From CAYJLC01 sp964370735 (GTDB lineage Bacteria; Bacillota; Clostridia; Oscillospirales; Butyricicoccaceae), in NCBI GenBank assembly GCA_964370735.1, contig CAYJLC010000003.1, forward strand, positions 1-64,000: 64,000 nucleotides of DNA. Direction: 5' to 3'. Positions within the stretch are counted from its first letter, which is position 1. Every line of letters begins with the position of its first letter. Below are positions 25,431 to 32,509 of the stretch, in pieces. The notes under the pieces are model-generated. The model was not told where the DNA came from. It searched no databases and saw only the letters and a program-made list of their open reading frames with translations. The translations under genes and the position numbers were made by a program.

Positions 25431-26123
25431 TTATTTATCTTCTTCTAAATCTTCCTCCACCGTTTCTTCTTCGGTGGTTATTATGTCAGAAATTCTTAAA
25501 ACTTCTACACGATTAATTCTAAATCCCATTTCTGAAAAACGCATTTCATATTCTGTCATAACATTAGAACGCTTAGTGTTATGTAGGTCTAAACTTAAAT
25601 TTTGTAGTCTAAATCCAGATTTTGTGAATTGTTCTAAAGAAAATTCAAATAATCCTTGGTTGTCGGTTTTAAAATGGATTTGTCCGAATGGTGCTAAAAT
25701 ATAATCGTATATTTTAAGGAAAATATTGTGTGTTAGTCTGCGATTTTCATATTTTCTAGCAGGCCAAGGGTCAGAAAAGTTAAGATAAATTCTTAAAACT
25801 TCATTTTCTTCGAATACATCTTGTAATTTAAGCGCATCATAACTCAAAAATGCAAGGTTTTCAAGTTGTCTTGCCTCAGCCTTTTCTGTTGCAATAATAA
25901 GCGCATTATTTTCACGCTCTATTCCGATATAGTTTATATTTGGGTTTCTTCTGGCGTGTTCAAGGATAAAACGTCCCTTTCCACAACCAATTTCTATATA
26001 AATTGGGTTATCATTTCCAAAAAAATCATTCCAATTGCCTTTAAATTCTTCGGGCTTTAATACGATAACATCTGAGCAATTTTCAATTCTTTTATCTATA
26101 TTTTTCTTTTTACGCATTCTCAT
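25431..26123 (-). CDS. trmB: tRNA (guanine-N7)-methyltransferase
   Basis: Makes m7G46 in tRNA with S-adenosylmethionine. 230 residues from ATG 26123 (MRMRKKKNIDKR), chosen because TAGGAG lies 9-10 nt upstream. The SAM-binding IEIGCGKGRF, acidic IGIERE, and family motifs YLNFSDPWPARKYENRRLT and HFKTDN are present. The C-terminus carries about 15 acidic residues beyond the family core. It is transcribed away from pduL across a region with a perfect 14-bp inverted repeat. Confidence 0.94.
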   Translation of the reverse strand: MRMRKKKNIDKRIENCSDVIVLKPEEFKGNWNDFFGNDNPIYIEIGCGKGRFILEHARRNPNINYIGIERENNALIIATEKAEARQLENLAFLSYDALKLQDVFEENEVLRIYLNFSDPWPARKYENRRLTHNIFLKIYDYILAPFGQIHFKTDNQGLFEFSLEQFTKSGFRLQNLSLDLHNTKRSNVMTEYEMRFSEMGFRINRVEVLRISDIITTEEETVEEDLEEDK

Positions 26124-26159
26124 AGCTTTTTCTCCTAAAATTTTGTAATATAATGATAA

Positions 26160-26194
26160 CATATTTTTTTGTTAAAATCAAACAAAAAAATATG
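26160..26194. repeat. Perfect 14-bp inverted repeat between trmB and pduL
   Basis: CATATTTTTTTGTT (26160-26173) and its exact reverse complement (26181-26194) flank AAAATCA. It lies 36 nt upstream of trmB and upstream of the pduL promoter. It is strongly AT-biased; an operator or a structural element are both possible. Confidence 0.5.
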
Positions 26195-26217
26195 AAATAT
26201 ATTAGCATTTTAGTATC

Positions 26218-26246
26218 TTTACTTTTTTTTAGTTATGTGGTATAAT
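26218..26246 (+). promoter_or_regulatory. Sigma-A promoter for pduL
   Basis: TTTACT (26218-26223), 17-nt spacer, TATAAT (26241-26246). The -10 is perfect and the -35 matches at four of six positions. Confidence 0.65.
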
Positions 26247-26312
26247 TTTTTTAGAAATATTCGCGTTTTTATCAAAACTTAGTCAAAAATTTAACAATTC
26301 AGGAGATTTAAA

Positions 26313-26891
26313 ATGGAAAACTTAAAAGTATTAGTAGAAACTTCGGCAAGACATATTCACGTTTCAAGAGCAGATCTTGATATTCTTTTTGGCGAAGGTC
26401 ACGAACTTACTAACAAAAAAGACTTGTCACAGCCTGGGCAATTCGCTTGTGCTGAAAAAGTTACTTTAGTAGGGCCAAAAGGCACTTTATCTGCATCAAT
26501 ATTAGGACCTGTTAGACCTGCAACTCAAGTTGAAGTTAGTTTAACAGATGCAAGAGCATTAGGAATTAAATGCCCAGTTAATGAAAGTGGCGATTTAACT
26601 AATGCCGGCGAAGTAACAATAAAAGGTCCAAACGGTGAAGTTCCACTATGTGCATGTGCCATCGTTGCAAAGCGTCATATCCACATGACACCTGCTGATG
26701 CCGAAAAGGGTGGCTTAAATGATAAGGAAATCGTTTGCGTTTCAATCAAAAGCAACAGCAGAAGCATTATATTCGACGATGTTGTTGTTCGTGTTTCACC
26801 TTCGTTCTCACTTGCTATGCATGTCGATGTAGATGAGGCTAATGCTGGTGGTTTAGCTGGCGAAGTATACGGCGAAGTTATCAAAAAATAA
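26313..26891 (+). CDS. pduL: PduL-type phosphate acyltransferase
   Basis: Interconverts acyl-CoA and acyl-phosphate (acetyl or propanoyl). 192 residues with two tandem repeats of the PduL fold. The zinc-binding histidines lie in ARHIHVS (near 13-19) and KRHIHMTPADA. The N-terminus lacks the microcompartment encapsulation peptide, and no shell-protein genes are nearby, so this is likely a cytosolic phosphotransacetylase for acetate or propionate metabolism. AGGAGA is the ribosome site. It is monocistronic, with its own promoter and terminator. Confidence 0.92.
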   Translation: MENLKVLVETSARHIHVSRADLDILFGEGHELTNKKDLSQPGQFACAEKVTLVGPKGTLSASILGPVRPATQVEVSLTDARALGIKCPVNESGDLTNAGEVTIKGPNGEVPLCACAIVAKRHIHMTPADAEKGGLNDKEIVCVSIKSNSRSIIFDDVVVRVSPSFSLAMHVDVDEANAGGLAGEVYGEVIKK

Positions 26892-26954
26892 CTCCTCCTT
26901 ATATTAAATGTAATATTACTTAAAAACTAGCCAATTAATCAGTACAACAATCCA

Positions 26955-26988
26955 AATAACCCAGTATTATCTAATATTGGGTTATTTT
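26955..26988 (+). terminator. Terminator after pduL
   Basis: A 13-bp stem with one G-U pair starts with AATAACCCA (26955-26963), ends with TGGGTTATT (26978-26986), and is followed by TTTT. Confidence 0.85.
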
Positions 26989-27083
26989 GTATATATTGCT
27001 ACTTTTATATTTAAAAAAATACATCACATCCCTAAAAAAACTACTCTCACCTACTCTTTTTAACGTGTTAAGGCAAAAAAGTA

Positions 27084-27112
27084 TTGACAATAACTGATAT
27101 TTGTGAAATTAT
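27084..27112 (+). promoter_or_regulatory. Candidate promoter of the feo operon
   Basis: TTGACA (27084-27089), then 17 nt and AATTAT (27107-27112). The -35 is perfect and the -10 is weak. Three GTTAGC-type elements follow within the leader, so repression by roadblock or start-site occlusion is plausible. The leader to feoA would be about 150 nt. Confidence 0.5.
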
Positions 27113-27114
27113 TG

Positions 27115-27211
27115 GTTAGCAAAGAACAACTTAATAGCTTTATTTTTTTGTTCAATTGTTAGCGTTGGGTAACAGCGTTTTATTTTTGCACATAGGTTAG
27201 CGATAGATAAC
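27115..27211 (+). promoter_or_regulatory. Three metal-box-like elements upstream of feoA
   Basis: GTTAGC-aaag-AACAAC (27115-27130, one good half), GTTAGC-gttg-GGTAAC (27158-27173) and GTTAGC-gata-GATAAC (27196-27211) lie 38-43 bp apart. They share the left half GTTAGC with the siderophore-operon boxes and the GTTA/TAAC symmetry. By analogy with TTAG..CTAA DtxR/IdeR sites, an iron-dependent repressor is inferred. Confidence 0.65.
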
Positions 27212-27270
27212 ACTAACTTCTGTGCAACAACAACGCATTAGAAAAAGCAAATAGATTTTAGGAGATTTGT

Positions 27271-27480
27271 ATGAATAGTTTGTATACCTCAGAGCCATTT
27301 AAAAATTTAACTGTTAAAAATGTTTCAAACGTGCCACTTTTGGCGTCACTTGGAATTTTTGTGGGTTCTAACATAATTAAAAAACACACTTTTAATGCAG
27401 GCGGTCCTGTTCTTGTTTCGATTAACTCAAGAGAAATCGCGATAGGAAAAGACTATGCTAAATTAATTGAAGTAGAATAA
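27271..27480 (+). CDS. feoA: Ferrous iron transport protein FeoA
   Basis: Small SH3-like cytoplasmic protein of 69 residues that works with FeoB. The pattern LLASLGIFVGSNI, a short beta segment, then PVLVSINSREIAIGKDYAKLI matches the FeoA fold. AGGAG lies about 8 nt upstream of the ATG. It is first in the iron operon, 14 nt before feoB. Confidence 0.9.
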   Translation: MNSLYTSEPFKNLTVKNVSNVPLLASLGIFVGSNIIKKHTFNAGGPVLVSINSREIAIGKDYAKLIEVE

Positions 27481-27494
27481 CGAGGGATTTAACA

Positions 27495-29258
27495 GTGAAA
27501 AAGAAAAATTTAGAAAATGAGAAACTAAGCAACCTTAACAACAAAATTTTATTAGTCGGAAACCCGAATGTCGGCAAATCTGTAATATTTTCAGCACTTT
27601 CAAATATCCATGTTATGAGTTCAAACTTTGCTGGAACTACCGTTTCTTATACTAGTGCGAAAATTAATATCGAGGATAAAGAATTCACTCTCATCGATGT
27701 TCCTGGTACATATTCATTAAGTGCAACATCTGAAGCAGAAGAAGTTGCTATAAACTTTGTAAAATCAGGCGCTAAGGCATGTATTTGTGTTTTAGATGCG
27801 ACGAATTTAACAAGAAATTTAAACTTAGCTTTCGAACTTTTAAATTACGATATACCTGTTGTATTTGCATTAAATCTTGTAGATATCGCCGAAAGAAAAG
27901 GTATTAAAATTTCTTCAAAGCTTTTAGGCGAAGAATTAGGCTGTAAAGTCATCGAAACTGTCGCTGTTAAAGGCACTGGTTTAGATGAACTGAAAAAAGC
28001 TGTTTTAGAAGTTATGGATACTGACACTTCGTCAAACTGCCAAAAATGCAAATCGGGTGAAACTCCAAAAACTACAAAAGAAATTTGGGATAAATCTGAG
28101 TATATTAGCAAAAAATGTACTAAAATCACCTCTGAAACTCCTAAATTCATAGATAAACTTGGAGATATGCTGGTGAAACCTTTCCCTGGTGTTCCAATAG
28201 CTCTTTTAGTTATGATATTATCACTTGTGTTAATCGTTTTCGGCGGAAAGGCTCTAAGAGCAGTTGTTTTCACTCCAATAACTAATATTATCATAAACTT
28301 TTTTGTAAATTTGATTTCTTCATTTAATCTGCCAACGCTTATTAACGATATTTTAATCGGCGAATATGGTGTTTTTGTAATCGGTTTTGAATGGCCTTTC
28401 GGTCTTATTTTACCTTATGTAGCACTTTTCTATGTGGTTTTCACTTTCTTAGAAGACTGTGGTTTCTTGCCTAGAGTAGCCGTTTTATTCGACAATATTA
28501 TGAGAAAAATGGGTGTCCAAGGTGGTAGCCTTATCAGCCTTATGATGGGATACGGTTGTGCTGTTCCTGCAATTATCGGAACAAGGTCTGCAACTACGAG
28601 AAAAGAGAGATTAATCATCACTTCTATGGTTTGTTTTGCTGTTCCTTGCGTTTCGCAATCAGGTGCTTTAATCGGGCTTTTAGGTGAAAAATCTATTTTG
28701 CTACTTATTTTAGTATTTTTAATTTCGTTTTTAGTAATTTTTACTGTCGGAATTATCACAGGTAAGCTTTTACAAGGAAAAGTTGACCCTATTATCATAG
28801 AAGTTCCTAATTTATTAATCCCTGAGAAAAAAGCATACTTTAAAAAACTTTGGGTTAGATTTAAAGGATTTTTAGTAGAAGCCGAAGGTCCTATGCTTAT
28901 TGCCGTTGTAATCGCTGCTGTATTCGTTGAAGCAGGTCTTTTAGATAGTTTTGCAAGCTTTATCGAACCAATCGTTTCTGGAATGCTAGGTTTACCAAAA
29001 GAAGCGTCACTTTTCTTACTTTTAGGAGTAATAAGACGTGAAATGGCAGTAGCCCCTCTTTTAGAGATGAACTTAAATTCACTTCAATTATTAGTAGGTT
29101 GTGTGGTAGCACTTTTATATATCCCATGCGCCTCTGTTCTAGGAGTAATTGCAAGAGAATTTAACGCAAAAGTAGCAATTTTAATCGCAATTTCAACATT
29201 TACAACAGCAATTTTATTAGGTTCAGCTGTTAATTTTATTGGAAGTTTATTTATTTAA
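27495..29258 (+). CDS. feoB: Ferrous iron transporter FeoB (short form)
   Basis: Membrane Fe(II) transporter with an N-terminal G domain, 587 residues, at the short end for the family. GTPase motifs are G1 GNPNVGKS (22-29), G3 DVPG (69-72) and G4 NLVD (127-130). After the G domain and a helical spacer, about eight membrane segments include the Gate motifs, with Cys in FLEDCGFLPR, GYGCAVPAI and VPCVSQSG, and a C-terminal IPCAS. A CxxC pair (C182, C185) lies in the spacer. FeoC is not encoded nearby. GAGGGA is the ribosome site. Confidence 0.96.
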   Translation: MKKKNLENEKLSNLNNKILLVGNPNVGKSVIFSALSNIHVMSSNFAGTTVSYTSAKINIEDKEFTLIDVPGTYSLSATSEAEEVAINFVKSGAKACICVLDATNLTRNLNLAFELLNYDIPVVFALNLVDIAERKGIKISSKLLGEELGCKVIETVAVKGTGLDELKKAVLEVMDTDTSSNCQKCKSGETPKTTKEIWDKSEYISKKCTKITSETPKFIDKLGDMLVKPFPGVPIALLVMILSLVLIVFGGKALRAVVFTPITNIIINFFVNLISSFNLPTLINDILIGEYGVFVIGFEWPFGLILPYVALFYVVFTFLEDCGFLPRVAVLFDNIMRKMGVQGGSLISLMMGYGCAVPAIIGTRSATTRKERLIITSMVCFAVPCVSQSGALIGLLGEKSILLLILVFLISFLVIFTVGIITGKLLQGKVDPIIIEVPNLLIPEKKAYFKKLWVRFKGFLVEAEGPMLIAVVIAAVFVEAGLLDSFASFIEPIVSGMLGLPKEASLFLLLGVIRREMAVAPLLEMNLNSLQLLVGCVVALLYIPCASVLGVIAREFNAKVAILIAISTFTTAILLGSAVNFIGSLFI

Positions 29259-29274
29259 GGTTTAAGGTGGTATT

Positions 29275-29823
29275 ATGCAATTTGTCAACCCTACAAAAAA
29301 TTTAGAACATTTAATGAGCAAATCTAGTATTTTGCAAAATATAATTTTATCGTATTATAAACCAATTGTCGAAAAAGAAGTTAGATTATCTTCGCCTAAA
29401 AAGGATGACAAAATTCTTTGTGTTGGTGGTGGATATTTCCCTTGTACTGCAATTTTATTTCATAAATTAACAGGGGCTACGGTTACTGTTATCGATAATG
29501 ATAAAGACGCGATAGAAAAATCGAAAATTTTAGTAAAAAAACTAGGTTTAGACGAAAAAGTTATCGTTACTCTAACAGATGGTGTTGACATTTCTGGCAA
29601 AGACTATGATGTTATACATATTGCAATGCAAATCTCTCCTAAAGAAACAGTCTTTAAGAAAATTCACTCGACTATGAGAAAAGATTGCAAAATTTTAGTG
29701 AGAACTCCAAAAGAGCATTTAGAGCGTGGATATCAACCATTTAGAGAAATTTGCGAACATTTAACCTCAGTTAAACAGCCATTTTTCAGCAATATCGATA
29801 AAACAATGCTATATGTGAGATAA
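29275..29823 (+). CDS. Nicotianamine-synthase-like SAM-binding enzyme
   Basis: 182 residues with a Rossmann SAM fold: KILCVGGGYFPCTAI at about 46-60 and the acidic VIDND at 72-76. From there the pattern (S-lock, LGLDEKV, TDGVD, YDVIHIAMQISPKETVFKKI, KILVRT) resembles archaeal and bacterial nicotianamine-synthase-like proteins (MtNAS, CntL) more than N- or O-methyltransferases. Such enzymes build aminobutyrate-linked metallophores. It starts 16 nt after feoB and ends 1 nt before the next gene, so it belongs to the iron operon. No opine dehydrogenase partner is visible. An ordinary small methyltransferase is the main alternative. Confidence 0.5.
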   Translation: MQFVNPTKNLEHLMSKSSILQNIILSYYKPIVEKEVRLSSPKKDDKILCVGGGYFPCTAILFHKLTGATVTVIDNDKDAIEKSKILVKKLGLDEKVIVTLTDGVDISGKDYDVIHIAMQISPKETVFKKIHSTMRKDCKILVRTPKEHLERGYQPFREICEHLTSVKQPFFSNIDKTMLYVR

Positions 29824-29824
29824 A

Positions 29825-30790
29825 ATGACTAAAGAGAAAATCATAAAAATGTTAGGTCAAGTTATTATCTTTTTGCTATTTGCATTTTTAATAATAAACA
29901 CAGACTTAAAGCAAATTTTAAAAGAAGTTGGCAAAGTTCCGTTTTCAATTATACTTTTTGTCATTTCCTTGCAACTTTTAACACAGTTTTTGCTAATTTT
30001 GCAATGGCATAGAATCACTAAAACTATATTAGGACATAGCCACCTCGTCATTATGTCATATATTTTCACAAAAGGAACTGTAATCGAGGCGATAACGCCA
30101 GGTGCAAAAATCGGTGGTGAAGCAACAAGGCTTTATTATCTTAAAAAATCACTGAATGCCAAAACAGACGATGCAGTTAGCATAATTTTAATACAAAAAA
30201 GCATTAGTATGAGTGTTTTGATGATAATTTGTGTTTTGTGTTTGTTTGATTTAAGCACACACATAGGAGAGTTTTTAACATTTCCACTGCAAATCGGTGT
30301 TGCATCATTATTTTTAGGCGTAGTTTTTATTATGATTGCATCGCTTTTATTTTCTGAAAAAGTATCGATTTTGCTTTCAAAATTCAAATCAAAACCTATT
30401 ACTAAAATAAGTTCATTTGTATCAAGTTACTCTACTTCTGTGTCAAAAATAGGCAGAAAAGAATGGTTTATTCAATTTTTAATCTCGCTTATTGTTTGGA
30501 CTTTATTCCCTGTAAAAATGTATATTTTGATAAAAGCATTTAATATTCATATTAATTTTGAAATTACAACGGCAGTCACTATGACTTCATATATGATGGG
30601 AATGCTACCAGTAACTCCAGGTGGTTTAGGGACTTTCGAGGGCACTATGCTTGCTATTTTAGGGATATTTTCGGAAAGAAAAAGTGCTTTAGTTGCAGTT
30701 ACTGTAATTTTTAGATTTATAACATTTTGGTTTGTAATTATTGCGAGTTTTATATTTTCTAGTATTTATGACATTTTTAAAAAGGGGTGA
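29825..30790 (+). CDS. UPF0104 / LPG-synthase-TM family membrane protein
   Basis: 321 residues with about eight membrane segments. The family signature PGGLGTFEGTMLA lies near 261-273, and the upstream TPGAKIGGEATRLYYL block is also typical. Members resemble the flippase half of MprF and related lipid translocases; the substrate here is unknown. It starts 1 nt after the NAS-like gene and leads directly into pssA, which suggests a lipid role within the Feo operon. Confidence 0.82.
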   Translation: MTKEKIIKMLGQVIIFLLFAFLIINTDLKQILKEVGKVPFSIILFVISLQLLTQFLLILQWHRITKTILGHSHLVIMSYIFTKGTVIEAITPGAKIGGEATRLYYLKKSLNAKTDDAVSIILIQKSISMSVLMIICVLCLFDLSTHIGEFLTFPLQIGVASLFLGVVFIMIASLLFSEKVSILLSKFKSKPITKISSFVSSYSTSVSKIGRKEWFIQFLISLIVWTLFPVKMYILIKAFNIHINFEITTAVTMTSYMMGMLPVTPGGLGTFEGTMLAILGIFSERKSALVAVTVIFRFITFWFVIIASFIFSSIYDIFKKG

Positions 30791-30795
30791 CAAAT

Positions 30796-31362
30796 ATGTC
30801 AAAAAATGATATAATAAAAAACATACCAAACACTTGCACTATTTTAAATGCAATTTGTGGGATAATCGCCTTATTTATAGCAGTTTTTCATCATTCAGTT
30901 CAATCATATTACATTTCTTGCCTATTTATAGCACTAGGTGTTTTGTTTGATAGTATCGATGGACGACTTGCAAGAAGGCTTAAAGTAAGCTCGCCTTTAG
31001 GAAAAGAACTTGATAGTTTTGCCGACCTTATCACATTTGTAATTACTCCTATGTGTATTTTTTGGTCTATGCATTCTGAAGGTCAATCTAAATATATAAC
31101 TATAATTGAAATAATCATTGCAGCCTTTTATGTTTCTTGTGGAATTTTCCGTCTTGCAAGATATAATGTTGGGAATTTCACAAATCATTTTGTCGGTCTT
31201 CCAACAACTTTTGCAGGATTTCTTATGAGCATTTTCATATTAATATCAAATATCTGCACAGAAAATTGGAGTGGCAACGTAATTTATAGCATTTCTAGTT
31301 ATATTTTCATCGTGGTTTTAGGGCTCGCGATGGTATCAAATTTTAAAGTAAAGCGTATTTAA
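30796..31362 (+). CDS. pssA: CDP-alcohol phosphatidyltransferase, PssA type
   Basis: Membrane enzyme likely making phosphatidylserine from CDP-diacylglycerol and serine. 188 residues from ATG 30796, which has GGGGTG upstream. The CDP-alcohol motif is complete: D52-x2-DG-x2-AR-x8-G-x3-D73-x3-D77 (DSIDGRLARR and KELDSFADL). About six membrane helices follow the family layout. No psd decarboxylase is nearby. It could use another alcohol acceptor. Confidence 0.85.
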   Translation: MSKNDIIKNIPNTCTILNAICGIIALFIAVFHHSVQSYYISCLFIALGVLFDSIDGRLARRLKVSSPLGKELDSFADLITFVITPMCIFWSMHSEGQSKYITIIEIIIAAFYVSCGIFRLARYNVGNFTNHFVGLPTTFAGFLMSIFILISNICTENWSGNVIYSISSYIFIVVLGLAMVSNFKVKRI

Positions 31363-32414
31363 TGGAGACAAAATTGAAAAATTTAAAGAAAAAAATTAGT
31401 ATAATATTAGCTGTTATTTTAGTCGTATTAGTTGTTATCCCAACTATTGCGACTATTGTTACGCATAAGTATTATTTCGACAAACGAATTAATCATAAAA
31501 ATAATTATTTTGAGTATATCACATCTATAAATGAAGATTTTATCAAAGAAGATGTGTATTTCACATCAGATGACGGTCAAGAACTTCATGGAGCATTTTA
31601 TTCACAAGAAGGAAATGACGACCCAAAGGGACTTATAATTTGGGTTCATGGTATGTTTTTAAATCACGAAAATTATCTTGTAGAAATTGAATGGCTGACT
31701 AAACAAAACTATGTTGTTTTTTCTTATGACAACACAGGGGTTGACGACAGTGAGGGAGAAAGCCTTAAAGGTCTTGCGCAATCACCGATTGATTTAAGTT
31801 ATGCACTGTCTTACCTTTATGACAACGATATATACCAAGATATTCCGAATATTTTAGTCGGGCATTCGTGGGGTGGATTTGCAGTTTCTTCTGTCTATGA
31901 ATTAGACATTCCTTACGAAGTAGACGGCATTGTTTCACTTGCTGGATTTTGGCAAAATGTCAATGTAATTGAAGATATCGCTCGAAATCATGTAGGCTTT
32001 GCAGTTTCACTTATGCATTTGCCACTTGTTGTGTATGAATACTCTATTTTCGGTGAAAATTCTTCCCTTGATGGAATTACTGGGCTTTCAAATATTGATG
32101 CACCAGTCCTTATAATTCACAGTGAAGATGATGAAGTAGTAGCTTTTGAGCAAAACTTCAATGTATATAAAGATGCTTTTTCCGAAAACGAACGTTTCAC
32201 TTTAATCGAGTATACAGATGCTGGGCATAAATTAACTGTAAAAAAAGAGTCTTATGACCAAATTCACGATATTATGCACCACCAATTAGAATATTCTGAA
32301 GATAGCGAGAAATTCCAAGAATTAGAAGATATTCGTCACTCGTTAATAACAGATTTGAATTTAGATGTAATGAATGACATTCTTGATTTTTGCAATGCAA
32401 TATGTGAAAACTAA
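31362..32414 (+). CDS. Membrane-anchored alpha/beta hydrolase
   Basis: 350 residues in this frame. An N-terminal membrane helix (about 12-34) anchors an alpha/beta hydrolase with nucleophile S169 (VGHSWGG), acid D256 or D257 (HSEDDEVV) and H289 (DAGHKLT), so the triad is complete. The ATG overlaps the pssA stop (TAATG); an alternative TTG at 31374 has GGAGAC 6 nt upstream and may be the true start, shortening it by four codons. It is the last gene of the feo operon. An outward-facing lipase or esterase is possible; the substrate is unknown. Confidence 0.75.
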   Translation: METKLKNLKKKISIILAVILVVLVVIPTIATIVTHKYYFDKRINHKNNYFEYITSINEDFIKEDVYFTSDDGQELHGAFYSQEGNDDPKGLIIWVHGMFLNHENYLVEIEWLTKQNYVVFSYDNTGVDDSEGESLKGLAQSPIDLSYALSYLYDNDIYQDIPNILVGHSWGGFAVSSVYELDIPYEVDGIVSLAGFWQNVNVIEDIARNHVGFAVSLMHLPLVVYEYSIFGENSSLDGITGLSNIDAPVLIIHSEDDEVVAFEQNFNVYKDAFSENERFTLIEYTDAGHKLTVKKESYDQIHDIMHHQLEYSEDSEKFQELEDIRHSLITDLNLDVMNDILDFCNAICEN

Positions 32415-32460
32415 GTGTTAATTCAAAATAGCATTACTATTCTTTAAAATTTACACAATA

Positions 32461-32509
32461 AAAAATACTTCCTCTCATAGACAAAAGTCAGTGATTGGAA
32501 GTATTTTTT
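32461..32509. terminator. Bidirectional terminator
   Basis: AATACTTCC and GGAAGTATT close a long hairpin with inner TCA/TGA and GAC/GTC pairs. Seven T follow on the plus strand and TTTTT on the minus strand. It ends both the feo operon and the convergent Na/Pi transporter gene. Confidence 0.85.

Noticed and set aside
26313..26891. Bacterial microcompartment locus
   Set aside because: PduL here lacks an encapsulation peptide and no shell-protein or signature-enzyme genes are adjacent.
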